Positions 7,619 through 16,073 of a stretch of DNA of 64,000 bases are shown here, one piece after another. The stretch is from Azotosporobacter soli. Lineage in GTDB: Bacteria; Bacillota; Negativicutes; SG130. The position numbers and the translations under genes are program-made. The notes beneath the pieces are model-generated. The model was not told where the DNA came from. It made no database searches and saw only the letters and a program-made list of their open reading frames with translations. Numbering within the stretch: position 1 is the stretch's first letter; each line of letters starts with the position of its first letter. Location of the stretch: contig NZ_JAUAOA010000008.1 in assembly GCF_030542965.1 (NCBI RefSeq), positions 62,001 through 126,000 of the forward strand. The letters are read 5' to 3'.

Positions 7619-8794
7619 ATGAATCTTGATATTCAAACGATGTTGACGGCGCTTGCGGTGATGTTGCTGGGAAACGGAATGATTTCGGGTTTTACCTGGA
7701 AAAATGCTAAGCTTGAGCGGGCTGTTTTTGGCTTCTGGAGTATGGGGCAGATTCTCTTCAGCGTCGGCATGCTCTTAATTGCTCTGCGCGGCGAAATCTC
7801 CGTTTTTCTTTCGCTGATCGTAGGAAATCTTTTTCTTGTCGGCGGTCAGGTTGCGATTCAGGAAGGCTTTGCCGTGTATGTCGGGCAAAAAGGACTTTAT
7901 CGCGGGATGTCCCTGGTAAATATCTGCCTTTTGCTGGCCGGAGTTATTTATGCGGCGTATTTTGAACCGTCGGTCAATTTGCGAATTGTGATCTATAGTG
8001 CGGCTGCGAGCGCGATGTCTCTGCTCAGCATGATCACGCTGCAGAAAAAAGAAGGGGCGAAGAATGCGCCGGAAAAGATGTTCATTTATTTGCAGGCCTT
8101 GCACATTTTTTTGATGCTGCTTCGTTCCGGCGCAGCGCTACTGCAAAACGAATATGCAAGTCTGCTTCATCCGGCTTCGATTCAGGCTTGGATCATCATG
8201 GGGCTTTTGAGCTATTATTCTTGCCAGTCGCTGTGCTTTTTTTGGCTTGTCGCCCGTCGTTTGAGCATGGAAGTGCAAAGACAGGCTGTAACCGATCCGT
8301 TAACCGGATTGTCTAACCGGCGGGCGCTTGATGAGGCGCTGCAGCAGCTGGGGGAGAAAAATGGCGACGGAATCGGCTTTTTGTTCATCGATGTTGACAA
8401 CTTCAAGACAATGAATGACTGTTACGGGCATCAAGCGGGAGACTCGTTTTTGATCCGCTTGGCTGATGAAATAAAGAAAAACCTTCGTGCGGATGACTTG
8501 GCATTCCGTTATGCAGGAGACGAAATGGCCGTCATTATTCGAAAGTGCAATCAGGAAAATTTGCTGCAGGCTGCGGAGCGAATCAGGACGAAAGTGAATG
8601 AGATAGAGATTATATGGGAAGGGCGGAGCGTGAAAGCAACGATCAGCATCGGAGCGGCGCTGTCAACCGAGCGAAACAATATGGAGAGTTTGATTAAGCG
8701 GGCCGATGATGCGCTGTATGAGGCAAAAGCAGCCGGAAGAAATATGGTCAGAGTCGGCGAGGCGAAGCGCGAAAATAAGGACGGGGCAGAGTGA
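7619..8794 (+). CDS. Membrane diguanylate cyclase (GGDEF)
   Basis: It makes cyclic di-GMP from two GTP. ATG 7619 is chosen because GGGGGGAG lies 6 bases upstream; an ATG 14 codons earlier has none. The 391-residue product has about seven N-terminal membrane segments (to about residue 215), then a GGDEF domain beginning DPLTGLSNRR. The signature is AGDEM (299-303) instead of GGDEF; Ala at the first position occurs in active cyclases, but Met at the last is unusual. The inhibitory I-site RADD (290-293) is intact, so product feedback is likely. Confidence 0.85.
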   Translation: MNLDIQTMLTALAVMLLGNGMISGFTWKNAKLERAVFGFWSMGQILFSVGMLLIALRGEISVFLSLIVGNLFLVGGQVAIQEGFAVYVGQKGLYRGMSLVNICLLLAGVIYAAYFEPSVNLRIVIYSAAASAMSLLSMITLQKKEGAKNAPEKMFIYLQALHIFLMLLRSGAALLQNEYASLLHPASIQAWIIMGLLSYYSCQSLCFFWLVARRLSMEVQRQAVTDPLTGLSNRRALDEALQQLGEKNGDGIGFLFIDVDNFKTMNDCYGHQAGDSFLIRLADEIKKNLRADDLAFRYAGDEMAVIIRKCNQENLLQAAERIRTKVNEIEIIWEGRSVKATISIGAALSTERNNMESLIKRADDALYEAKAAGRNMVRVGEAKRENKDGAE

Positions 8795-8815
8795 ACGCTC
8801 TTTTTTGCTGATGGG

Positions 8816-8940
8816 AGGAAGTGAGGAGACGATTCTTTCTGCTTTGCTCTTATGAAAATTAACGGCAGCAAATAAGAAAAATGAGGGGAACGGGTTCAAA
8901 GCCGTTCCCCTCATTTTCATCGTGAAGCGTTATTCCTCAC
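8816..8940 (+). repeat. REP-like repeat with terminator, copy C
   Basis: gaagtgaggagacgattct, cttatgaaaattaacggcagcaaataa, a 15-bp stem (8877-8917), then cgtgaagcgttattcctc. The last segment recurs after the hairpin at 10.7 kb as cgtaatgcgttattcgtc. Confidence 0.6.
8877..8917. terminator. Terminator after the GGDEF gene
   Basis: AAAATGAGGGGAACGG pairs with CCGTTCCCCTCATTTT (16 bp) across a 9-base loop. Confidence 0.8.
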
Positions 8941-9054
8941 CGCAGACCTTCCGATTATCGCCGTTGCATTTTTTCAAAAGCGTACGTCCTGGCATGATGG
9001 GGGGCGTTTCTGGGAAATAAGAGCGGTTAAATTATCATTTTAAGTTACATAATA

Positions 9055-9082
9055 GTGACAAATGAGGATGAAGTACTATAAT
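9055..9082 (+). promoter_or_regulatory. Sigma-A-type promoter for nfeD-stomatin
   Basis: GTGACA, 16-base spacer, TATAAT, about 150 bases before the nfeD start. The leader contains GCTAAGC-gtggc-GCTTAGC (9193-9211), a 7-bp hairpin just before the ribosome binding site. Confidence 0.55.
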
Positions 9083-9231
9083 ACCTATATGCGAGCGCGG
9101 TTCGGCGGAAGGTTAAATTTGTAAAATTGGCAGGGGTTTGCTGGCTATTTGGACTGGCGAGTGGTACGATTAAGGAGTTGTAAAATTATGGCGCTAAGCG
9201 TGGCGCTTAGCCGGAAAGGGGAGTGTGGGGC

Positions 9232-9699
9232 GTGGATTCTTTTTTTCAATTGACGCAGATGCAGCAGCTATGGATACTGCTGATCGTTTTATGTATCGGG
9301 GTTGAATTGGTTTTGCCGCATTTGGTATTGATCTGGTGCGTTCCGGGAGCTTTAGTCAGTTTGATTCTGAGCAGCTTTGGCGTGAGCATTTGGTGGCAGT
9401 TGGCCGTTTTTCTTGCCATAACGCTGCTGTTGTTGTGGCTTGTGATGCCGCTAGTGAAGTCGAAGACAAAAAAGCATAAAGAGCTCGAAACGAATGCCGA
9501 TGCCTTCGTAGGCAAGCAGTATGTTCTGACGCAGGAAATCACGGTCACGCAAAAGGGAACGGTACGGATTCACGGTACGGATTGGTCTGCGGCGACCGTT
9601 CCACCGTCCGCGTTGGCGGAGGGGACTTGGGTCGTCGTGCGGGAAGTGGTGGGCAATACGCTGATCGTTGAAGCCGTTTCCGGCGAAGAGCCGTCGTAG
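9232..9699 (+). CDS. nfeD: NfeD-family membrane protein
   Basis: The 155-residue short NfeD has three or four membrane segments (about 10-85) and a C-terminal OB-fold-like domain (ADAFVGKQYVLTQEI ... GTVRIHGTDWSAATV). Short NfeD proteins partner with SPFH/stomatin proteins in membrane microdomains, and one follows 28 bases downstream. GTG 9232 is chosen because AAAGGGGAG ends 8 bases before it; the GTG at 9223 would overlap that site. Confidence 0.85.
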   Translation: MDSFFQLTQMQQLWILLIVLCIGVELVLPHLVLIWCVPGALVSLILSSFGVSIWWQLAVFLAITLLLLWLVMPLVKSKTKKHKELETNADAFVGKQYVLTQEITVTQKGTVRIHGTDWSAATVPPSALAEGTWVVVREVVGNTLIVEAVSGEEPS

Positions 9700-9727
9700 G
9701 TAACGAGATTTTATAGGGGGAATGACA

Positions 9728-10639
9728 ATGTTTGCAATGCTGATTATTGGTTTTATCGTCCTGGTAACCTTGGTTTTAAACGTTCGCGTGGTCAGTCAGA
9801 CGGATGCGGTAGTTATCGAACGTTTGGGATCGTATTTGACAATCTGGCAGCGGGGGCTGAATTTTAAGATTCCGATCATTGATCGTGCGGTAAAGACGGT
9901 TTCGCTAAAGGAGCAGGTTGCGAACTTTGAACCGCAGCCGGTTATTACGAAGGACAACATCACGATTCAAATCGATACGGTCGTATATTTTCAGGTAACG
10001 GATCCTAAAATGTACTGTTACGGGGTCGCCAATCCCATGAGCGCGATCGAAAATCTGACCGCGACCTCGTTGCGCAATATTATCGGCAAGCTGGAACTGG
10101 ACGGCGTGCTGACATCGCGTGACACGGTGAATTCGGAAATGCGCCTAGCGCTGGACGATGCCACCGAACCGTGGGGAGTTAAGGTGACGCGCGTTGAATT
10201 GAAAAGCGTGGTTCCGCCGGAAGATATCAAGCAAGCGATGGAGAAACAAATGAAGGCGGAACGGGAGCGGCGTTCGGCGATTCTGGAAGCGGAAGGAAAG
10301 AAGCAGGCGGCGATTCTTACGGCGGAAGGCGAAAAATCCGCAAGGATATTGAATGCCGAAGCGCAAAAGCAGGAGCAGATCCTCGCAGCGGAAGCATCCA
10401 AGGAGTCGCAGATTCGCAGAGCCGAAGGGGAAGCGTCTGCAATTGAACAAGTCGCGACGGCGCAGGCCAATGCGTACAAGCTGTTGAACGATGCCGCACC
10501 GAACGACCAGATCATAAAAATCAAGGGTATGGAGGCGTTGGTTCAAGCCTCGCAAGGTTCTGCCAACAAAATCATTATCCCTACCGATGTAACCGGTGTG
10601 ATCGGCAGTCTTACAACGCTGATGAGTACAAACAAATAG
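9728..10639 (+). CDS. Stomatin-like SPFH/Band 7 protein
   Basis: The 303-residue product has one N-terminal membrane segment (about 3-20), an SPFH domain (QTDAVVIERLGSYL to VELKSVVPPEDI) and a long Ala/Glu-rich coiled coil (MEKQMKAERERRSAILEAEG repeated as AEGEK, AEAQK, AEASK, AEGEA). It belongs to the QmcA/paraslipin group, which forms membrane scaffolds and pairs with NfeD, the gene just upstream. ATG 9728 sits 7 bases after TAGGGGG; the ATG at 9722 is too close to it. Confidence 0.9.
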   Translation: MFAMLIIGFIVLVTLVLNVRVVSQTDAVVIERLGSYLTIWQRGLNFKIPIIDRAVKTVSLKEQVANFEPQPVITKDNITIQIDTVVYFQVTDPKMYCYGVANPMSAIENLTATSLRNIIGKLELDGVLTSRDTVNSEMRLALDDATEPWGVKVTRVELKSVVPPEDIKQAMEKQMKAERERRSAILEAEGKKQAAILTAEGEKSARILNAEAQKQEQILAAEASKESQIRRAEGEASAIEQVATAQANAYKLLNDAAPNDQIIKIKGMEALVQASQGSANKIIIPTDVTGVIGSLTTLMSTNK

Positions 10640-10669
10640 GCTCTTGCGCTTGTGAGAAGCGGCAAATGA

Positions 10670-10711
10670 AAAAAGGAAGGGAACGGGTTTGCAGCCGTTC
10701 CCTTCCTTTTT
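10670..10711. terminator. 17-bp perfect-stem terminator between convergent genes
   Basis: AAAAAGGAAGGGAACGG pairs perfectly with its complement across 8 bases and serves stomatin (+) and iorB (-). Confidence 0.85.
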
Positions 10712-10802
10712 GTCGTAATGCGTTATTCGTCGCTTTCGTCTTGCGGATTATTTGAGGCTAAGGCATCGTAAACGGTATCACGATCAAATTTGATTTGAAG
10801 AA

Positions 10803-11384
10803 TCAGGCGGAGGCGATCTTTTGCAGCAACGCGAGGTTTTGTTCGAGCATGCTGCCTTGCATCAGGTCGTTCAGCGCCGCTTCATAGTGTTGTAACTTGA
10901 CGCCGGGAATCAGCGCTTCTTTTGCCAGATAGCCGAGCAGCACGGTGTTCTGCATCCGGCTGTCCGTTAGGGATTCTGGTGCGACGCGAATTTCACGGAT
11001 GTTTCGGCGCAGACATTCCTGGCGGATGAAGTCATCGGTCAGGGGTGATTCCTTTCCGAGACGAACGCTGAGCGGCTGCCAACGGACGTCGTAATAGAGA
11101 AGGGTTTTTGCATCCGCCAGATATTCCTGCAAGGCGCGAAGCGCCTCGTAGCTTTCCAGCGAGATAGCCAGATCGGCGCAGCCGCGGCGGATCAGCGGCG
11201 AATAGGCGGGGCCAATGCGCACATGCGAGACGACTGCGCCGCCGCGCTGCGCCAGGCCGTGCGTGTCGACGCCGCCGACGACAAGACCTGCATGGTCGGC
11301 GGCCCGGATCAAAGCTTCGCTGAAGAGGCCGATGCCTTGTCCGCCGACGCCGGTGATGTAAATGTCAAATTTATGCTCAGTCAT
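10803..11384 (-). CDS. iorB: Indolepyruvate ferredoxin oxidoreductase, beta subunit
   Basis: Small subunit of the enzyme that oxidatively decarboxylates indolepyruvate and other aryl pyruvates to acyl-CoA, reducing ferredoxin. The 193-residue product is one POR gamma-type domain: ITGVGGQGIGLFSEAL near the start, then HGLAQRGGAVVSHVRIG. ATG 11384 follows AAAGGAGG with 8-base spacing and overlaps the iorA stop by 8 bases (ATGACTGA), so the two are translationally coupled. Confidence 0.92.
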   Translation of the reverse strand: MTEHKFDIYITGVGGQGIGLFSEALIRAADHAGLVVGGVDTHGLAQRGGAVVSHVRIGPAYSPLIRRGCADLAISLESYEALRALQEYLADAKTLLYYDVRWQPLSVRLGKESPLTDDFIRQECLRRNIREIRVAPESLTDSRMQNTVLLGYLAKEALIPGVKLQHYEAALNDLMQGSMLEQNLALLQKIASA

Positions 11385-13278
11385 GAGAAGCGCCTCCTTT
11401 GGCGGCAGAATCGGAAGGGGCAAGGATGGCATGCGTCGGGCAGGTTTGCAGGCAGGAACCGTCGCCGATGCACAGATCTTGATGAGCGCTGACCTGGCGG
11501 TCCGCCGTGCGCTGGAAGGTCGGACAGGCGAAGGCGGCGATGCAGGCGTGTTGCTGGTCGCAAGTCGGGGCGATGGTTACGCGGCGTCCTCTGAACTGGC
11601 CGCGCCTGCGCATTTCTTTCGTCAGCTTCAACATGCAGGGATGTTTGGCGATGATCACTTTGAAGCCGCTTTCCAGCAAGGCTTCTTCCACCAGACTGCG
11701 GAGCTTGCTCTGCTGGTAGGCATCGACTTCGCGGATGTTTGTGACGCCAAGCGCGTCCAACACGCGGCGAAGCGGAATGGCATCGGTCGCGCCGTTCGCG
11801 TTTTTGCCTACGCCCGGGTGATCCTGATGGCCGGTCATCGCGGTGGTACCGTTTTCCATGATGATCAGCAGCAGGTTGTGGCGGTTGAATACGGCGTTGA
11901 TGATGCCGGGGATGCCTGCGTGAAAGAACGTGGAATCGCCTAAGAAGGCCACCACGCGGCGTTCCTGGTTGAAGAGCGAGAGGCCGGAGGCGGTAGCGCT
12001 GGAGTGGCCCATGCATAAGAGGATTTGCCCCATCTGATGCGGCGGCAGAAAGCCGAGCGTATGGCAGCCGATATCGGCAACGGTGATGTCGCTTTCTTTC
12101 AGCGCCTGTTTGACGGCGTAGAAAGCGGAGCGGTGTCCGCAGCCGGGGCAGAGCTGCGGCGGTCTTGGTGCGCGCGATGCGACAGGCGCGCCTTTTGCCT
12201 CGTCTTTCGCCAACAGATCCGGCCATGTCTTATAGAGGACCTGAGCGACTTTGTCCGGCGTGTATTCTCCCAGCCAGTCGTCGATATCCTTCTTCCCGAT
12301 GATGCGCACCGGAAGACCGTGTTCGAAGGCCAAGGCTTTGATCTCGCGCTCCAGCACGTCGTCGAGTTCTTCGAGGATTTTAACTTCTTCGTGCTGGCGC
12401 AGGAAGGCGAGGGTTTTTTCTTTCGCTAACGGATGAATGATGCCGAGCTTCAAGATGTCCGGCTTGGCTGTGACGTCCTCAAGCGCGTCCATCAGGGAGA
12501 GGAACGGCGCTCCCATTGTGATGACGCCGCGCCGTCCGTTTTGAAAATCCGTCATGGCGTTGAACGAAGAGGCGTCGGCGTAGGCGGCGACATCGCTTAG
12601 CTTTTCCAAGGCGCGGCGTTTCAGCGGAAAGACGCTGGCGCTGATGGGGATGTAGGGGCCGTTTTTCACGTCAAAGCGCGGCGTGTTGTCGAGGGGGCGG
12701 GGCTGCCAGCCTTGGAAGCGAACCTTGGCTTTGGCATGGCAGACGTGGGTCGTCAGGCGAACGATGACCGGCATCCGCCGCTTTTGCGAAAGGGCGGCGG
12801 CTTCCTTGAACATCTCATAGGCTTCCTGTGCGTTCGCCGGTTCGAAAACCGGAATGTAAGCCAGACGTGCATAGTGGCGGTTGTCCTGTTCATTCTGCGA
12901 TGAATTGGCGCCGGGATCGTCGCCGAGGAGGATGACCATTCCGCCGATCAATTCCATAAGACCGAGCTGGACAAAGGTGTCGGCGGCAACGTTCAGGCCG
13001 ACGCTTTTAAAAAAGGTACAGGAGAGATGGCCGTTGACGGAAGCGCCCACCGCGACTTCGGTCGCGACTTTCTCGTTCACGGAGAACTCAAAGTACGGCG
13101 GTTGGCTTTCTTTGGGCAGCGCGTTCAGCGCCTCCGCGATTTCGGGCGTCGGCGAGCCGGGATACGAAGTGACGACCCGGACTCCTGCTTCGAGCATCGC
13201 GCGGGCAATAGCGGCATTGCCGATCACGATCTCACTAAATGGCTGATGCGAAGCGAGTATTTCTCCGAGCTTTTTCAA
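11377..13278 (-). CDS. iorA: Indolepyruvate ferredoxin oxidoreductase, alpha subunit
   Basis: The TPP- and FeS-containing large subunit, 633 residues. Domains in order: POR alpha (GNAAIARAMLEAGVRVVTSYPG), a TPP-binding domain (CPGCGHRSAF, GDSTFFHAGIPG, MENGTTAMTG) and a C-terminal two-cluster ferredoxin part. TTG 13278 is chosen because AAAAAGGAG lies just upstream; the frame is open 54 codons further but that part is not family-like. Both FeS motifs lack the usual second Cys: CDQQHACIAAFACP and CIGDGSCLQTCP have Gln and Asp there. An Asp at this place ligates the cluster in Pyrococcus ferredoxin. Confidence 0.9.
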   Translation of the reverse strand: MKKLGEILASHQPFSEIVIGNAAIARAMLEAGVRVVTSYPGSPTPEIAEALNALPKESQPPYFEFSVNEKVATEVAVGASVNGHLSCTFFKSVGLNVAADTFVQLGLMELIGGMVILLGDDPGANSSQNEQDNRHYARLAYIPVFEPANAQEAYEMFKEAAALSQKRRMPVIVRLTTHVCHAKAKVRFQGWQPRPLDNTPRFDVKNGPYIPISASVFPLKRRALEKLSDVAAYADASSFNAMTDFQNGRRGVITMGAPFLSLMDALEDVTAKPDILKLGIIHPLAKEKTLAFLRQHEEVKILEELDDVLEREIKALAFEHGLPVRIIGKKDIDDWLGEYTPDKVAQVLYKTWPDLLAKDEAKGAPVASRAPRPPQLCPGCGHRSAFYAVKQALKESDITVADIGCHTLGFLPPHQMGQILLCMGHSSATASGLSLFNQERRVVAFLGDSTFFHAGIPGIINAVFNRHNLLLIIMENGTTAMTGHQDHPGVGKNANGATDAIPLRRVLDALGVTNIREVDAYQQSKLRSLVEEALLESGFKVIIAKHPCMLKLTKEMRRRGQFRGRRVTIAPTCDQQHACIAAFACPTFQRTADRQVSAHQDLCIGDGSCLQTCPTHAILAPSDSAAKGGASHD

Positions 13279-13563
13279 CTCATTCAACTCCTTTTTAAAA
13301 TTGCCTTGCTTTGATAGAGCGGCATCTGGGAAGCGATTTCCAATAGTTATCCTCTTCTGGATTGGCCTTGAAAATCCTTGCGCTTTTAAAAGTTTTACGG
13401 ATGAATCGATACGTGAAGCGAATGAGCTTTTCTTCCACATTGGTCCTATAAGAAACTAGAGACAGCGAATAATAAATAGGTTAATTGTAGCAAAAAAGGA
13501 TTTAAATGTTTTTCGTGGAAATCCTATATGTAAAACTTTGTAATTGATTTGTCGGGAGTAATT

Positions 13564-15216
13564 ATGGATAACATTCATGCATCAGTACTTAGCTCATTAC
13601 TTGGTACAGTCTCAATTATTTTAATTTACTTTTACCTTTATGCATTATACCGTAAGCGCTATCTGGGAATTTGGGCCATTAGCTGGCTTGTGCTTCTCTC
13701 AAGGTTTGCTTTGTTTGATTCAGGACTCATCGCTTGGCAGCAAAATTTGTTTTATCTGACAATTTATCAAATCCAGCTATTGATGAGTGGACTACTTTAT
13801 GCTTGGGGTACGCATCTTTTTCTGAGTAAAAAGCTTGATCATAGTTGGATTTACGTTGCTTTAAGTATATTTATTGTGAGCATTGGGGTAAATTTACTGC
13901 AGGTTTCTTTATTATATAAATTACTGCTCCCATTTGTATTTGCTGACTTTATTTGTATATGGATTGGTATGAATTTTTTACGCTGTGTTGAATTACAGGG
14001 AATCGGTCACTTAATTACGGGGTATGCATTTATTATCTGGGGGCTTGTTAGTTTAGCGATGCCTTTTGTAATTGATGATCCTTTGTTTATTCAAATAACT
14101 TATACTCTGGGCGGACTTTTACGATTTATTATTGGTGTCGGTACTTTAGTTGTATACTTTGAAAAGAATAGAGCAGAGCTAGTAATTAAGCAGAATGAAT
14201 TTAGGTTACTAGCCGAAAATGCGGTGGATGTCATCTATCACTACCAGCTATTCCCCGTGCAAAAACTTAAATATATCAGTCCCTCTGTGCTTACCATTAC
14301 AGGATATCCACCAGAAGCCTATTATTTGGACAAATCGATTGTCTTTCAATTAATCCATCCTGACGATGTTTCTCTTCTTGCGAATTTTATTAAAAACATG
14401 CTTCTCTCAGTAGAGACGCCGTTAACGTTACGCTTACTGACAAAGGATGAAATTACTGTCTGGGTTGAACAAAAATGCCTTCCCATTTATGACGCAAAAG
14501 GAGAGCTAATAGCATTGGAAGGTATTATTCGTGATATTACAGAACGGAAAAGGCTGGAACAACTGACCTTAAATGTTGTCGGAAGTATGGCCGTAACGGT
14601 TGCGCATGAAATTAGAAACCCAATGACTACAGTGCGCGGTTATTTACAAGTATTAGAGAAAAAAGATAAATACCAAGAAGACAAACAAAAGTTCAGCTTA
14701 ATGATTGAAGAAATTGATAGAGCGAATGCTATTATTCAGGAGTATCTTTCTTTGTCTCAGGAAAAAGCAGCTAGATTAGAACCATGTTCACTAAATCATA
14801 TTGTTAAGACTCTATTTCCGCTAATCCAAGTCAATTCTATTAACGCAAAAACAACGGTGTCCCTTGATCTTGCTACTATTCCAGATTTATTTCTGGATAA
14901 GAATGAAATGCGACAATTACTACTAAATATAGTGCGTAACGGCATTGAAGCCATGTCATCTGGCGGGAATTTACTGATTCGTACCTACCAGGAAGACAAC
15001 AAAACGGTTCTAGCTATCAGTGACCAAGGCGATGGTATTCCTCCTCAAGTCCTTGAGCGATTGGGCACACCTTTTACTACAACTAAAGATTCCGGTACGG
15101 GGCTGGGGATTCCAATTTGTTATCAAATCGCGCAACGGCATAATGCTAAAATTGTGGTTGATACAAGTAAGGCGGGAACTACTTTTAAGTTATATTTTAA
15201 TTCTCAAGCATCATAG
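13564..15216 (+). CDS. Membrane sensor histidine kinase, 7TM-PAS-HisKA-HATPase
   Basis: The 550-residue kinase has about seven membrane segments (1-200), a PAS domain (NEFRLLAENAVDVIYHYQ to IRDITERKRLE), HisKA with the phospho-acceptor His348 in VAHEIRNPMTTVRGYLQVL, and HATPase_c (N-box NIVRNGIEAM, GDGIPP, GTGLGIPI). No response regulator is adjacent. The H-box resembles those of Spo0A-directed orphan kinases, so a phosphorelay role is plausible but inferred. ATG 13564 follows CGGGAG. A close paralogue lies at 29342-31006 on the other strand. Confidence 0.88.
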   Translation: MDNIHASVLSSLLGTVSIILIYFYLYALYRKRYLGIWAISWLVLLSRFALFDSGLIAWQQNLFYLTIYQIQLLMSGLLYAWGTHLFLSKKLDHSWIYVALSIFIVSIGVNLLQVSLLYKLLLPFVFADFICIWIGMNFLRCVELQGIGHLITGYAFIIWGLVSLAMPFVIDDPLFIQITYTLGGLLRFIIGVGTLVVYFEKNRAELVIKQNEFRLLAENAVDVIYHYQLFPVQKLKYISPSVLTITGYPPEAYYLDKSIVFQLIHPDDVSLLANFIKNMLLSVETPLTLRLLTKDEITVWVEQKCLPIYDAKGELIALEGIIRDITERKRLEQLTLNVVGSMAVTVAHEIRNPMTTVRGYLQVLEKKDKYQEDKQKFSLMIEEIDRANAIIQEYLSLSQEKAARLEPCSLNHIVKTLFPLIQVNSINAKTTVSLDLATIPDLFLDKNEMRQLLLNIVRNGIEAMSSGGNLLIRTYQEDNKTVLAISDQGDGIPPQVLERLGTPFTTTKDSGTGLGIPICYQIAQRHNAKIVVDTSKAGTTFKLYFNSQAS

Positions 15217-15225
15217 ATTTTAAAC

Positions 15226-15283
15226 AATGGCAAAGACCCTTTTCAGTGAGTACAATATTACTCTTGAAAGGGGTCCTTTTATC
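15226..15283. terminator. Terminator after the histidine kinase
   Basis: GACCCTTTTCA pairs with TGAAAGGGGTC (one wobble) and an inner GAGTA/TACTC stem, then TCCTTTTAT. Confidence 0.65.
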
Positions 15284-15446
15284 TTTTGCAGGAGAGCTTT
15301 TTAAAGTTGGAGGAATAGCAATCACGGAGTAGTAAGCAAAACGGAAAGTAGAATATTGCTGCCGTTGAATAACGAAACGGTTTTGTAAAATGGAATTAGA
15401 AAAGTTTTTTGCAGCGAAAAAGGAGAGATCAAAAAAGGGAAGGCTG

Positions 15447-15842
15447 TCATTTTAAATAGTTCACTAACAGAAGATTGAAAAACCAAAAGAAAATGCCATA
15501 GATAGCGCCGACTGCTGTAAGGACGGCGATCCAAATGACAATATTGGCCAAGCCCATCGCTAAGGTGATGGTATAGCGGCTGGCAAGGCAGAACAGAGAC
15601 ACGGCCATGGCGCCGGTTGTGAAGAAAAGCAGATTTTTTGCAAAGAGATTTTTCTTTTTTTTACGTATTTGAGGCAAAAAGAGCTGCAAGTAGCGATATT
15701 GTATAAGGTCTAAGATTGTGATCAGCAGTACTAACCAGAGAAAACCAATTGGCGGGGGATAGTCTGCACCCAAAAAGAGAATCGTTGTCCAACCAATAAA
15801 AAATAATAGCGTGTTTAACGTAATGATCATTTGAGGATGCAT
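15447..15842 (-). CDS. Small four-helix membrane protein, unknown
   Basis: The 131-residue product has four hydrophobic segments (about 5-25, 29-50, 70-92, 98-125) separated by a basic loop (IRKKKKNLFAKN). No family is recognised. It stands alone between two plus-strand genes. The ATG has only a weak purine-rich site upstream. Confidence 0.6.
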   Translation of the reverse strand: MHPQMIITLNTLLFFIGWTTILFLGADYPPPIGFLWLVLLITILDLIQYRYLQLFLPQIRKKKKNLFAKNLLFFTTGAMAVSLFCLASRYTITLAMGLANIVIWIAVLTAVGAIYGIFFWFFNLLLVNYLK

Positions 15843-16073
15843 GGTGTATTTTCATCTCCATTCGGGAAGTGTGTGTTCTTTTACTTTATTTTAGCACGAT
15901 AGCAGGATAATGCTTGGGATTCTTAGCGCATTTTATTTCCTTTACCATGCGTTGCAAAATAATGAATCGATTTTGGCAGGATTTGGTTGCTTGGCGGCGG
16001 AATATCAGTAGTGAGGAGTATGGAGACGTTGTTGTATTGCGTAATACCATTTGGACGACAGGAGGGTGAAATG

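Noticed and set aside
9188-9254. Short frame overlapping the nfeD start
   Set aside because: The possible ribosome binding site is too far from its ATG, and the frame runs into the nfeD coding region without regulatory codons.
11362-12429. Plus-strand frames opposite iorA-iorB
   Set aside because: The minus-strand genes carry POR and TPP motifs and coupled starts; the plus-strand frames have none.
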